Origin: KBS50 sp042666615
Lineage (GTDB): Bacteria; Actinomycetota; Actinomycetes; Mycobacteriales; Micromonosporaceae
Assembly: GCF_042666615.1 (NCBI RefSeq)
Contig: NZ_JBHTDD010000034.1
Coordinates: 1-64,000, forward strand
Direction: 5' to 3'
DNA length: 64,000 nt
A program made the position numbers and the translations under genes. The notes below the pieces were generated by a model. It was not told the origin of the DNA. It saw only the letters and a list, made by a program, of their open reading frames with translations, and made no database searches. Of this stretch, positions 16,267 through 23,982 are shown one piece after another. Numbering within the stretch: the stretch's first letter is position 1; the number at the start of each line of letters is the position of its first letter.

Positions 16267-16440
16267 ATGAGCATCGCCAGGGACCGGATCGTCAATGTCC
16301 TTCGGGCCCGCGGCCAGCAGGTCAGGGCTGACTGGGTCGAGCGGGAACTGCCGGTGCGGGTGGACCTTCATGAGCACGTGGGGCTGCTCGCCACTCTGCG
16401 TCTTGATCCGGCCGAGCTTGCCGACGCATCGTCCCCGTGA
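16267..16440 (+). CDS. Small 57-aa protein coupled to glycosyltransferase
   Basis: 57 aa, starting MSIARDRIVNVLRARGQQVR and ending DPAELADASSP; helical and amphipathic, with no family recognised. AGGGAG lies eight bases before the ATG within a leader shared with the frameshifted paralogue at 12955. The TGA overlaps the next gene's GTG (GTGA), so translation is coupled to the glycosyltransferase. The two copies in one island imply a small protein family with its own conserved 5' leader. Confidence 0.65.
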   Translation: MSIARDRIVNVLRARGQQVRADWVERELPVRVDLHEHVGLLATLRLDPAELADASSP

Positions 16441-17450
16441 GGGTTGCCCTGCTCGGTCCGGTCGCCTGGCGGACGCCCCCGCACCACTACGGCCCCTGGG
16501 AGCAGGTGACCGGCCTGCTCGCCGAAGGACTTGTCACCCGGGGCGTGGACGTGACCCTGTTCGCGACGCTGGACTCCGTCACCTCCGCCGCCCTTGACGG
16601 TGTGTGCCCCCGTGGGTACGCCGACGACGCGGCCATGGACGGCCGAGTGTGGGAGGCGATGCACGTCTCGCACGCGATGGCCCGCTCCGAGCAGTTCGAC
16701 CTGGTGCACAGCCACCTCGACTGGCTGCCGCTGGCCTTCGCCGAACACTGCCGCGCTCCGCTGCTCACCACCGTGCACGGCTTCTCCGGTACGGGGATCC
16801 TCCCGGCGTACGCCCGGGCCCGCTCGTCCTACGTGTCGATCTCCGACGCCGACCGGAGCGCCGAACTCGACTACGTCGCGACGGTGCACCACGGCGTCGA
16901 CCTCACCGGACTGCCGTTCACCCGCGACGCCGGCCCCGGACTGGTCGCCTTCGGCCGGATCCACCCCGACAAGGGCATCCACACGGCCATCGAGATCGCC
17001 CGTTGCGCCGGCCGCCCGCTGACCATCTGCGGCATCGTGCAGGACGAGCGTTACTTTGCCGAACAGGTGGCCCCGCACATCGACGGCGACCAGGTCGTCT
17101 TCCTCGGCTCGGTCGGCCCGAGACGGCGTGCGGAGGTGCTGGGCGCGAGCACCGCCCTGCTGCACCCGATCGCCTTCGACGAGCCGTTCGGACTGTCGGT
17201 CGTGGAGTCGATGGTCTGCGGCACGCCGGTCGTCGCGTACGCGCGAGGGTCGATGCCGGAGATCGTCGACGAGGGGGTGACGGGGTTCCTCGTGCACACC
17301 ATCGAGCAGGCCGTCGACGCGGTCACCCGGGCCGGCGGGCTGGACCGGGCCGGCTGCCGGGCCCGGGCCCGGCAGCGCTTCGGCGTGGACCGGATGGTCA
17401 CCGACTACCTGTCCGTCTACGACCACCTCACGCATCGACCGCACCGCTGA
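16437..17450 (+). CDS. Glycosyltransferase family 4
   Basis: 337 aa GT-B protein. The N-terminal Rossmann half begins MRVALLGPVAWRTPPHHYGP and carries LVHSHLDW. The C-terminal nucleotide-sugar half has LVAFGRIHPDKGI, then HPIAFDEPFGLSVVESMVCG, the E-x7-E motif of retaining GT4 enzymes, followed by GTPVVAYARGSMPEIV. Cytosolic, probably using a GDP- or UDP-sugar. GTG start overlapping the small 57-aa gene. It is followed after 121 bases by a second transferase, and together with the downstream barrel-like gene forms a three-gene glycan cluster. Confidence 0.88.
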   Translation: MRVALLGPVAWRTPPHHYGPWEQVTGLLAEGLVTRGVDVTLFATLDSVTSAALDGVCPRGYADDAAMDGRVWEAMHVSHAMARSEQFDLVHSHLDWLPLAFAEHCRAPLLTTVHGFSGTGILPAYARARSSYVSISDADRSAELDYVATVHHGVDLTGLPFTRDAGPGLVAFGRIHPDKGIHTAIEIARCAGRPLTICGIVQDERYFAEQVAPHIDGDQVVFLGSVGPRRRAEVLGASTALLHPIAFDEPFGLSVVESMVCGTPVVAYARGSMPEIVDEGVTGFLVHTIEQAVDAVTRAGGLDRAGCRARARQRFGVDRMVTDYLSVYDHLTHRPHR

Positions 17451-17475
17451 ACCCGGCCACCGCCAACGAATCCGT

Positions 17476-17504
17476 TCCGCCGGCCACACACGCTGGCCGG
17501 CGGA
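17476..17504. terminator. Hairpin between the two glycosyltransferase genes
   Basis: TCCGCCGGCCA (17476-17486) pairs perfectly with 17494-17504 across a seven-base loop. It lies 25 bases after the first glycosyltransferase stop. There is no T-run, so partial termination or transcript protection is possible. Confidence 0.5.
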
Positions 17505-17571
17505 CGCCGTCACCGCGTGAGGCCGCCCCTGCAGTCAGGTGGCGGCCGACAAACCGGAAGGCCCGAAACCC

Positions 17572-18708
17572 ATGCCCAGCTATGGATTTCTCAGCACGCA
17601 CCCACCGACGCGGTGCGGACTGGCAACCTTCAACTCCGCCCTCGCCGCCCACCTGACCGCTGACGGCACGCGCGGCGGCATCGTCCGGGTCACCGACCGC
17701 AGCGACGACCTGCGGGCCGGATCCGGGGTCGTGCACACCTGGTCGACGCGTGCCCAGGTCGGATGGCGGGACGCCGCCGCCGTCCTGAACACCTTCGACG
17801 TGGCCGTCGTGCAACACGAGTACGGCATCTACCCCGGCGTCGACGGCGAGGACGTCCTGCCGCTGCTGCGCCGACTCACCGTGCCGAGCATCGTGGTGCT
17901 GCACACCGTGCTCCGCCGGCCCTCGGCCCGGCAGAGGTCGCTGCTGGAGCAGATCGTCACCGCCGCCGGAGCGGTCGTCACGATGACCGACACGGCTCGC
18001 AACCGACTGGTCGTCGGCTACACCGTACGCCCAGGCAAGGTCACGGTCATCCCGCACGGTGCCGCCGACCATGTCCGGGTCCCTGCCGACCGCCGTACCC
18101 GCCCGCACCTGCTTACCTGGGGACTGCTCGGCCCCGGCAAGGGCGTCGAGTGGGCATTGCGGGCCCTCGCGCGGTTGCAGGATCTCGGCCCGACACCCAC
18201 CTACACCGTCGCGGGCCGGACCCATCCGAAGGTGGCCGCGCGTCAGGGGGAGGCGTACCGGGCGGGACTGCACCGGCTCGGCGCGCAGCTGGGCGTCGCC
18301 CATGCCGTGGACTACCAGGACGTCTACCACGACCAACCCACGCTCGCCGGTTTGATCCGCTCCGCCGACGTGGTCGTGCTGCCCTATGACTCCCGGGAAC
18401 AGGTCACCTCCGGGGTGCTCATCGAGGCGGTGGCCGCCGGGGTACCCGTCGTGGCCACGGCGTTCCCGCACGCCGTCGAGCTGCTCACCGGCGGTCCCGG
18501 TCTGGTCGTACCCCATCAGGATCCGACGGCGCTGGCCGCCGCCATCCGGCGGATCCTCAACGAACCGGGCCTGGCGGCTCGGCTGGCCGGCCGCGCTCGG
18601 CCGCTCGCCGCGGACCTGCGTTGGCCGGCGGTGGCGGTCCGGTACGGCACCCTCGCCGAACGGCTCGTCGCCGGACACTCGCCCGTGGTCAGCGCGGCAT
18701 CGGCGTGA
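17572..18708 (+). CDS. Glycosyltransferase (GT4-like), second of cluster
   Basis: 378 aa. It opens MPSYGFLSTHPPTRCGLATF, a start seen in GT4-like enzymes that sit beside mannoside phosphorylases. VVQHEYGIYPG and the acceptor-side helix precede the C-terminal domain with LLTWGLLGPGKGVEWALRAL, then VVLPYDSREQVTSGVLIEAV, a variant of the E-x7-E region, and GVPVVATAF. GTG 17539 lies upstream, but the family starts at the ATG chosen. The last four bases overlap the next gene as GTGA. Confidence 0.8.
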   Translation: MPSYGFLSTHPPTRCGLATFNSALAAHLTADGTRGGIVRVTDRSDDLRAGSGVVHTWSTRAQVGWRDAAAVLNTFDVAVVQHEYGIYPGVDGEDVLPLLRRLTVPSIVVLHTVLRRPSARQRSLLEQIVTAAGAVVTMTDTARNRLVVGYTVRPGKVTVIPHGAADHVRVPADRRTRPHLLTWGLLGPGKGVEWALRALARLQDLGPTPTYTVAGRTHPKVAARQGEAYRAGLHRLGAQLGVAHAVDYQDVYHDQPTLAGLIRSADVVVLPYDSREQVTSGVLIEAVAAGVPVVATAFPHAVELLTGGPGLVVPHQDPTALAAAIRRILNEPGLAARLAGRARPLAADLRWPAVAVRYGTLAERLVAGHSPVVSAASA

Positions 18709-19757
18709 CCACGACCGCCAGCCGCCCCAGCACGCCGGACCGCGGTCCCCGGCCGACCGTACCCGCGCCGAGCTTCGCGCACCTGATCCGGCTGAGCGAC
18801 GACACCGGTCTGTTCGAACACGCCCGGCACGCCATCGTCCGCCGCGAGCACGGCTACTGCACCGATGACGTCGCGCGCGGCCTGGTCGTCGCCAGCCGCG
18901 AGCCGGAGCCGACCGAGGAGGTGCTCCGGCTCGCGGAGCGCTACCTGGCCTTCCTGACCCACGCCCAGGACCGCGGCGGCGCCTTCCACAACCGGCTCGG
19001 TCATGACCGCCGTTGGACCGACGAGCCCGGGCTCGGCGACTGGTGGGGCCGGGCGCTGTGGGGGCTGGGTACCGCCGCCGCCCGCAGTCCCGCCTCTTGG
19101 ATCCGGGAAGAGGCACTGGTGGCCTTCAGCCGCGGTGCCGCCCGGCGCTCCCCGGCGCCACACGCGATGGCCTTCGCCGGGCTCGGCGCCGTGGAGGTGC
19201 TGCGCCGCCACCCGACCCACACCGCTTCGGTCACGCTACTGGCGGATGCGGCCGCTGCGGTCGGCGGCCCCGGACTCGACCCGCGGTGGCCCTGGCCGCG
19301 GCAGGCGCTCACCTACGCCAGCGCGGCTCTCGCGGAGGTCGTCATCGCCGCCAGCCAGCTGCGATACGGCGGTCCACCCCTCAATGACGGTCTGCGAATG
19401 CTGGCGTGGTTGTGCGACATCCAGCTCCGCGACGGACACCTGTCGGTGGTACCCGCCAGCGGGTGGCAGCGCGGCACGGCACGGCTGCGCCACGACCAAC
19501 AACCGATCGAGGTCGCCGCCTTCGCCGACGCCTGCGCCACCGCCGCCACGGTCACCGGCGCTCCTGGCTGGGAGGCCGGAGTACGGCAGGCGGTCGGCTG
19601 GTTCCTCGGCGACAACGACGTCGGCACGCGGATGTGGGATCCGGCGACCGGCGGCGGCTACGACGGGTTGACCCCGCACGGACCGAACCTCAACCAGGGC
19701 GCCGAATCCACCCTCGCCCTGATCTCCACCCTGCAGCACGCCCGGCGCTGGTCGTGA
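18705..19757 (+). CDS. (alpha/alpha)-barrel-like protein of glycosyl cluster
   Basis: 350 aa from GTG 18705, which overlaps the preceding stop as GTGA. The protein is built of helical pairs (DDVARGLVVA, WWGRALWGLGTAA, LTYASAALAEVVIA, FADACATAATVT), resembling the (alpha/alpha)6 barrels found in glycoside hydrolases, epimerases and glycosidase-like partners of GT4 enzymes. Segments HGYCTDDVARG and HFIE-like QQPIEVAAF could contribute an active site, but no catalytic pair can be assigned. Its constant company with two transferases suggests a role in trimming, synthesis or recycling of the same oligosaccharide. Confidence 0.55.
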   Translation: MTTTASRPSTPDRGPRPTVPAPSFAHLIRLSDDTGLFEHARHAIVRREHGYCTDDVARGLVVASREPEPTEEVLRLAERYLAFLTHAQDRGGAFHNRLGHDRRWTDEPGLGDWWGRALWGLGTAAARSPASWIREEALVAFSRGAARRSPAPHAMAFAGLGAVEVLRRHPTHTASVTLLADAAAAVGGPGLDPRWPWPRQALTYASAALAEVVIAASQLRYGGPPLNDGLRMLAWLCDIQLRDGHLSVVPASGWQRGTARLRHDQQPIEVAAFADACATAATVTGAPGWEAGVRQAVGWFLGDNDVGTRMWDPATGGGYDGLTPHGPNLNQGAESTLALISTLQHARRWS

Positions 19758-19975
19758 CCGGCACCACGATCCGCCAACCGGATTACCCGTTCTAGGAGTA
19801 CATCTCGCGATACTGCCACGTCCCGATTAATGCCCTTTGGGCTATTTGCCGCTTCGAAGCGATTTTGCGTGGATATACTCCGACCGACGCTTTGGGGCGC
19901 TGTCGCAAGCGTCAGTACAACTTTCGCATTCTGGAATCTGCCCGCTGGCGGGCTCTTGGTTGGTGGGGGCATCCC

Positions 19976-22900
19976 GTGTCGAGATCTGCTTGGCTCGCGT
20001 ATCGCGTGCGCCGTCGGTCCACTGCGATGCTGATGGCGGGGGCCGTCGCCGCTACGACCATCCTTGTCGGCGTCGCGGGGGCGCCGGCCTGGGCCCAGTC
20101 TCCGGTGCCGTTGGGGACTGCCGAGACCTACGGGGTGTTGGCCGGTCAGGCCGTCACCGACGTTCCGCCCCCCGTCGGTCCTTCGGTCATCAACGGGGAC
20201 CTGGGCGTCTGGCCGGGCACGTCGGTCACCGGGGCTCCCGTGGTAAACGGCGCCACGCACATCGGCGACGCAGAAGCGATGCAGGCCCAGTCCGATCTGA
20301 CCACGGCGTACAACTTCGCCGCGGCCGAGCCCACGACCAGCACGGTGGGCGAACTCGGCGGGCAAACCCTGGTCGCCGGGGTGTACACGTCGCCTGCCAC
20401 CATGTCTCTGACCGGCACCGTCACGTTGGACGGGCAGAACGATCCCAACTCGGTGTTCATCTTCCAAGCGGGGTCCGATCTGATCACCGCGGTTGACAGC
20501 CGGGTCAGTCTGGTCAACGGCGCTCAGGCGTGCAATGTGTTCTGGCAGGTCAGCAGCTCGGCGACCCTGAACACGCGGACCGTCTTCGTCGGAAGCATCC
20601 TGGCGCTGCAGTCGGCGACTCTGGGTGAGGGAGCTACCGTCGCTGGACGGGTGTTGGCCCGCAACGGTGCCGTCACATTGATTAGCAATACGATCACGCG
20701 ACCGTTCTGCGCCGCGTCCATCGCGCCACCGACCATCTCGAAGGCTTTCGGGGATGCGACGATCCCGTTGGACGGGACGACGTCGCTGAGTTTCACTCTC
20801 ACCAACCCCAACGTGGGTACGGCGTTGACCGGTGTCACCTTCAGCGATGCGCTACCCGCCGGGCTGGTGGTGGCTACTCCGAATGGTCTGACTGGTTCGT
20901 GCGGTGGTGGCACGATCGCCGCGACGGCCGGTGGTGGCAGCATCAGCTTGACTGGCGCGACGTTGCCGGCTGGTGGGAGTTGCACGTTCTCGGTGAACGT
21001 CACCGGCACGACCAGTGGCACGAAGGTCAACACGAGCGGTCCGGTGGACTCGAACGAGAGCGGCCCGGGTGCCGCCGCGTCGGCGAGCGTAACGGTCGGC
21101 GCGGAGGTCGTCGCGCCACCGACGATCGCCAAGGCTTTCGATGACGCGACCATTCCGGTTGGCGGGACGACCTCGCTGGGTTTCACTCTCACCAACCCGA
21201 ACGTGGACACCCCGCTGACCGGGGTCGGTTTTTCTGACGCGTTGCCTGAAGGGCTGGTGGTGGCCACGCCGAATGGTCTGACTGGTTCGTGCGGTGGTGG
21301 CACGATCGCCGCGACGGCCGGTGGTGGCAGCATCAGCTTGACTGGTGCGACGTTGCCGGCTGGTGGGAGTTGCACGTTCTCGGTAACCGTCACCGCTACG
21401 ACCAGCGGCACGAAGGTCAACACGAGCGGTCCGGTGGACTCGAACGAGAGCGGCCCGGGTGCCGTCGCGTCGGCGAGCGTCACGGTTGCCGTCGCCACAC
21501 CACCGACGATCTCCAAAGCCTTCGGGGCCACGACCATCGCCGCCGACGAGACGACATCGCTGAGCTTCACCCTCAGCAACCCCAACCCGAGCACCCCGCT
21601 GACCGGGGTCGGTTTTTCTGACGCGTTGCCTGAAGGGCTGGTGGTGGCCACGCCGAATGGTCTGACTGGTTCGTGCGGTGGTGGCACGATCGCCGCGACG
21701 GCCGGTGGTGGCAGCATCAGCTTGACTGATGCGACGTTGCCGGCTGGTGGGAGTTGCACGTTCTCGGTGAACGTCACCGGCACGACCAGCGGTACGAAGG
21801 TCAACACGAGCAGCCCGGTGGACTCGAACGAGAGCGGCCCGGGTACGCCCGCCGCGGCGAGCATCACCGTCAGGGTTGCGGAAGCACCGACGATCGCCAA
21901 GGCCTTCGACGACGCGACCATTCCGCTCAACGGAACGACGACGCTGGAGTTCACCCTTACCAACCCCAACGCGAACACGACGCTGACCGGTGTCAGCTTC
22001 GTCGACAACCTTCCTGCGGGGTTGGTGGTCGCTACTCCCAATGGCGCGCAAACCGACTGCGCCTCCGGCACGATCGCCGCGACTGCCGGGAGCAGCAGCA
22101 TCAGCCTGTTCGGCGCTAGCCTGCCGGCCAGCGCAAGCTGCACCGTCTCAGTCAATGTCACCGGCACAACCACCGGAACAAAGGTCAATACCACCGCTGC
22201 CGTCACCTCGGTCCAGAGCGGTCCGGGCTTGCCTGCCTCGGCAAGGGTCACGGTCGTCGCGGAGGTCGTCGCGGCGCCGACGATCTCGAAGGCTTTCGAC
22301 GATTCCACCATTCCGGTTGGCGGGACGACCTCATTGGTTTTCACCCTCAGCAACCCCAACGCGAGTACGTCCTTGACGGGGGTCAGCTTCGTCGACAACC
22401 TTCCTGCGGGGCTGGTGGTAGCCACTCCCAACGGTTTGAGTGGCTCGTGCGGTGGTGGCACGATCACCGCGACCGCCGGTGGCAGCAGCATCCGGCTGGC
22501 CGGTGCGACATTGCCGGCTGGCGGGAGTTGCACCTTCTCGGTGAACGTCACCGGCACGACCAGCGGAACGAAGTCAAATACGAGCGGTCCGGTGGACTCG
22601 AACGAGAGCGGCCCAGGTGCTACTGCCTCGGCAAGGATCACAGTCGGCGCTGTCGCGGCACCGACGATCGCCAAGGCCTTCCGGGATGACATCATCCCCC
22701 TCAACGGGACGACGTCACTGCGCTTCACCCTCCGCAACCCCAACCCGGCTACGTCGCTGACCGGAGTCGGTTTCGTCGACGACCTTCCTTCAGGGCTGGT
22801 GGTCGCCACTCCCAACGCCGCGCAGACCAACTGCGCCTCCGCAACGGTTACCGCGACTTCCGGCGGCAGCAGCATCAGCCTGGCCGGAGCGACCCTGCCG

Positions 22901-23161
22901 GCCAACGGGAGTTGCACGGTGTCGGTGAACGTCACCGGAAAGACTGCGGGGAAGAAGGTCAATACGACGGCCGCCACCTCGATCGAAAGCGGTCCAGGCT
23001 CTCCCGCCTCGGCAAGCATTACGGTCCGTAAGGGCATCTTGCCCGTCACCGGAAGCCGAATTTCCAGCTACGCCGCGATCGCACTGACCATGCTCGGCCT
23101 GGGTGGAATGCTCGTCGTGATGAGTCACCGGCTGGCCCGGCGTAGGCGCCAAACCGCCTAG
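19976..23161 (+). CDS. LPXTG-anchored ice-binding-like surface protein
   Basis: 1061 aa from GTG 19976 (GGTGGGGG upstream). Signal peptide: arginine-rich start, hydrophobic MLMAGAVAATTILVGVAGAP, cleavage after AWA at residue 40. Residues about 45-245 match the ice-binding-like domain (DUF3494): LGTAETYGVLAGQAVTDV, SVINGDLGVWPG, GVYTSPATMSLTGTVTLDG. Six repeats of about 128 residues follow (about 250-1020), each opening like PTISKAFGDATIP and holding NPN-x-LTGV, SDALPAGLVVATPNG and a pair of cysteines (GSCGGG and GSCTFSV in most). The C terminus has LPVTG (1022-1026), a hydrophobic helix and RRRR: a sortase signal. Function is inferred: cell-wall adhesin or ice/surface-binding stalk. It is the last gene before the right att copy. 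Confidence 0.85.
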   Translation: MSRSAWLAYRVRRRSTAMLMAGAVAATTILVGVAGAPAWAQSPVPLGTAETYGVLAGQAVTDVPPPVGPSVINGDLGVWPGTSVTGAPVVNGATHIGDAEAMQAQSDLTTAYNFAAAEPTTSTVGELGGQTLVAGVYTSPATMSLTGTVTLDGQNDPNSVFIFQAGSDLITAVDSRVSLVNGAQACNVFWQVSSSATLNTRTVFVGSILALQSATLGEGATVAGRVLARNGAVTLISNTITRPFCAASIAPPTISKAFGDATIPLDGTTSLSFTLTNPNVGTALTGVTFSDALPAGLVVATPNGLTGSCGGGTIAATAGGGSISLTGATLPAGGSCTFSVNVTGTTSGTKVNTSGPVDSNESGPGAAASASVTVGAEVVAPPTIAKAFDDATIPVGGTTSLGFTLTNPNVDTPLTGVGFSDALPEGLVVATPNGLTGSCGGGTIAATAGGGSISLTGATLPAGGSCTFSVTVTATTSGTKVNTSGPVDSNESGPGAVASASVTVAVATPPTISKAFGATTIAADETTSLSFTLSNPNPSTPLTGVGFSDALPEGLVVATPNGLTGSCGGGTIAATAGGGSISLTDATLPAGGSCTFSVNVTGTTSGTKVNTSSPVDSNESGPGTPAAASITVRVAEAPTIAKAFDDATIPLNGTTTLEFTLTNPNANTTLTGVSFVDNLPAGLVVATPNGAQTDCASGTIAATAGSSSISLFGASLPASASCTVSVNVTGTTTGTKVNTTAAVTSVQSGPGLPASARVTVVAEVVAAPTISKAFDDSTIPVGGTTSLVFTLSNPNASTSLTGVSFVDNLPAGLVVATPNGLSGSCGGGTITATAGGSSIRLAGATLPAGGSCTFSVNVTGTTSGTKSNTSGPVDSNESGPGATASARITVGAVAAPTIAKAFRDDIIPLNGTTSLRFTLRNPNPATSLTGVGFVDDLPSGLVVATPNAAQTNCASATVTATSGGSSISLAGATLPANGSCTVSVNVTGKTAGKKVNTTAATSIESGPGSPASASITVRKGILPVTGSRISSYAAIALTMLGLGGMLVVMSHRLARRRRQTA
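20725..23030 (+). repeat. Six tandem ~386-bp repeats inside surface protein gene
   Basis: Units start near 20725, 21115, 21500, 21885, 22275 and 22660. Units 1-3 share long stretches of identical DNA (for example the GGTCTGACTGGTTCGTGCGG region at about 20884, 21272 and 21658), whereas 4 and 6 have diverged and use different cysteine segments. This pattern suggests recent duplication or gene conversion among the first three and makes repeat number variation likely. Confidence 0.85.
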
Positions 23162-23207
23162 GCAGTGTCTCGAAGTCGGGTGCGGCGTGTCGGTGATCGA
23201 TAGATAG

Positions 23208-23260
23208 CGAGGTCTCCGGTTGAGGGTTCACCAAGATGAACCTGAATACCGGAGACCTCG
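23208..23260. repeat. 13-bp inverted repeat, possible insertion-sequence end
   Basis: CGAGGTCTCCGGT (23208-23220) and its exact complement ACCGGAGACCTCG (23248-23260) flank a 27-base loop, 46 bases after the surface-protein stop. The start MNLNTGDLVAAIALTRR can be read at 23236, but its frame soon becomes meaningless. It may be the relic end of an insertion sequence or a terminator for the surface-protein gene. Confidence 0.4.
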
Positions 23261-23516
23261 TGGCCGCCATAGCGCTGACGAGGCGGCACGACCTGACTGG
23301 TTCGGACCGCCGGCCGGGAGCGGGCAGCGGTGGCCGGACGGGGTGGCACGAAGCCTCCCACACTCAGTGTGGTCACATCGATGGTCACAGCTCAAGATCA
23401 AATAGCCGTCACTGCCCGATACGTAGTGACAGGGGGTGTGACTTCCCCTGGAGGGTTTTCCCTGTTCAAAGCACCTGTCGGCATCCCGGGGTACGGCGTG
23501 ACAGAACTGTTGTCAT
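23261..23516. other. Non-coding stretch before right att copy
   Basis: No gene is credible. It contains a tandem TGGTCACA pair (near 23373 and 23385) in the same orientation as the pairs downstream of both att cores. These may be arm-type sites for a recombinase or the vestige of an integrase end. Confidence 0.35.
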
Positions 23517-23711
23517 ACTGGCAGTGTGGGGGTCAGGGGTTCGAGTCCCCTCGGCTCCACCCTTGTTTCCGCAGGTCAATCGGCATCAGTCATCGACTGG
23601 TGCCGATTTTTGTGATCTCGGTGGTAACAGCCGTGGTCACACAGCGCCCCACACTGCACTTCGGTGACCGCTGTTGAGGCTTCGGAAGAAACCGTCTCTG
23701 ACCAGAGAGGC
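23517..23711 (+). repeat. Right attachment-site repeat (attR-like), tRNA-Ala 3' half
   Basis: Bases 23517-23561 duplicate 8865-8909 exactly: tRNA-Ala from the anticodon stem to the 3' end, without the 5' half, so not a functional tRNA gene. Homology with the left copy continues to about 23711 with substitutions (TCGACTGGTGCCGAT against TCGACTGGCGCCGAT; CCCCACACTGCACTTCG in both). The carry-over of non-tRNA sequence past the core implies that two related elements were inserted in tandem, each leaving its tRNA-proximal end. Confidence 0.8.
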
Positions 23712-23768
23712 AAAATCATCGCCAGCATGTCATCGACTAGGTAGAGCGGGATCATCCCGGGTGCGACC

Positions 23769-23920
23769 ATGACTTGGGTCGGGGTGCGCTGGCATGCGGG
23801 CGCCAGCCACGAGCTGGCCATCGCCCGGCTCGGCCCCGGCCGCCGCACTGGATCTGATCCGCCGCTACGGTGCTACCCACACCAGCACCCACGGCGAGCA
23901 CGCCATCCCCACTCATGCGG
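23769..23920 (+). pseudogene. Fragment of a site-specific recombinase-like gene
   Basis: MTWVGVRWHAGASHELAIAR is read in one frame and ALDLIRRYGATHT in another. Together they resemble the junction region after the zinc-ribbon of large serine recombinases (a pattern like HELAI-R...A-LIRRYG-THT). A frameshift separates the two pieces and nothing upstream or downstream continues the protein. The identification is tentative, based on general resemblance. Confidence 0.35.
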
Positions 23921-23982
23921 GACACCGTGGTTCCACGAAGGAATGGGGATCGGGCACCGTGGCCACCGCAGTCCGGCCGATC

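Larger units (their letters stand above)
8865..23561. mobile_element. 14.7-kb genomic island in tRNA-Ala, no integrase left
   Basis: The island is bounded by the 45-bp direct repeat of the tRNA 3' end. The intact tRNA is on the left and the truncated copy on the right, the usual result of tyrosine-recombinase integration. Cargo: LapA-like/DUF5994 pairs (two, inverted), two GAF-ANTAR regulators, SigB/F-type sigma, desaturase, pyrophosphatase, small basic and 57-aa proteins, two glycosyltransferases with a barrel-like partner, and an LPXTG surface protein. No integrase, excisionase or replication gene can be read, so the element is probably immobile now. Several genes are frameshifted, which agrees with decay. 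Confidence 0.7.

Noticed and set aside
20524..23049. 841-codon open frame on the minus strand opposite the surface-protein gene
   Set aside because: It mirrors the repeats of the plus-strand gene, has no start site or family resemblance, and the plus-strand product has a signal peptide, known domains and an LPXTG end.
23517..23590. Second tRNA-Ala gene
   Set aside because: Only the anticodon stem to 3' end is present; the acceptor 5' strand and D-arm are missing and the upstream bases do not pair with the acceptor 3' strand.
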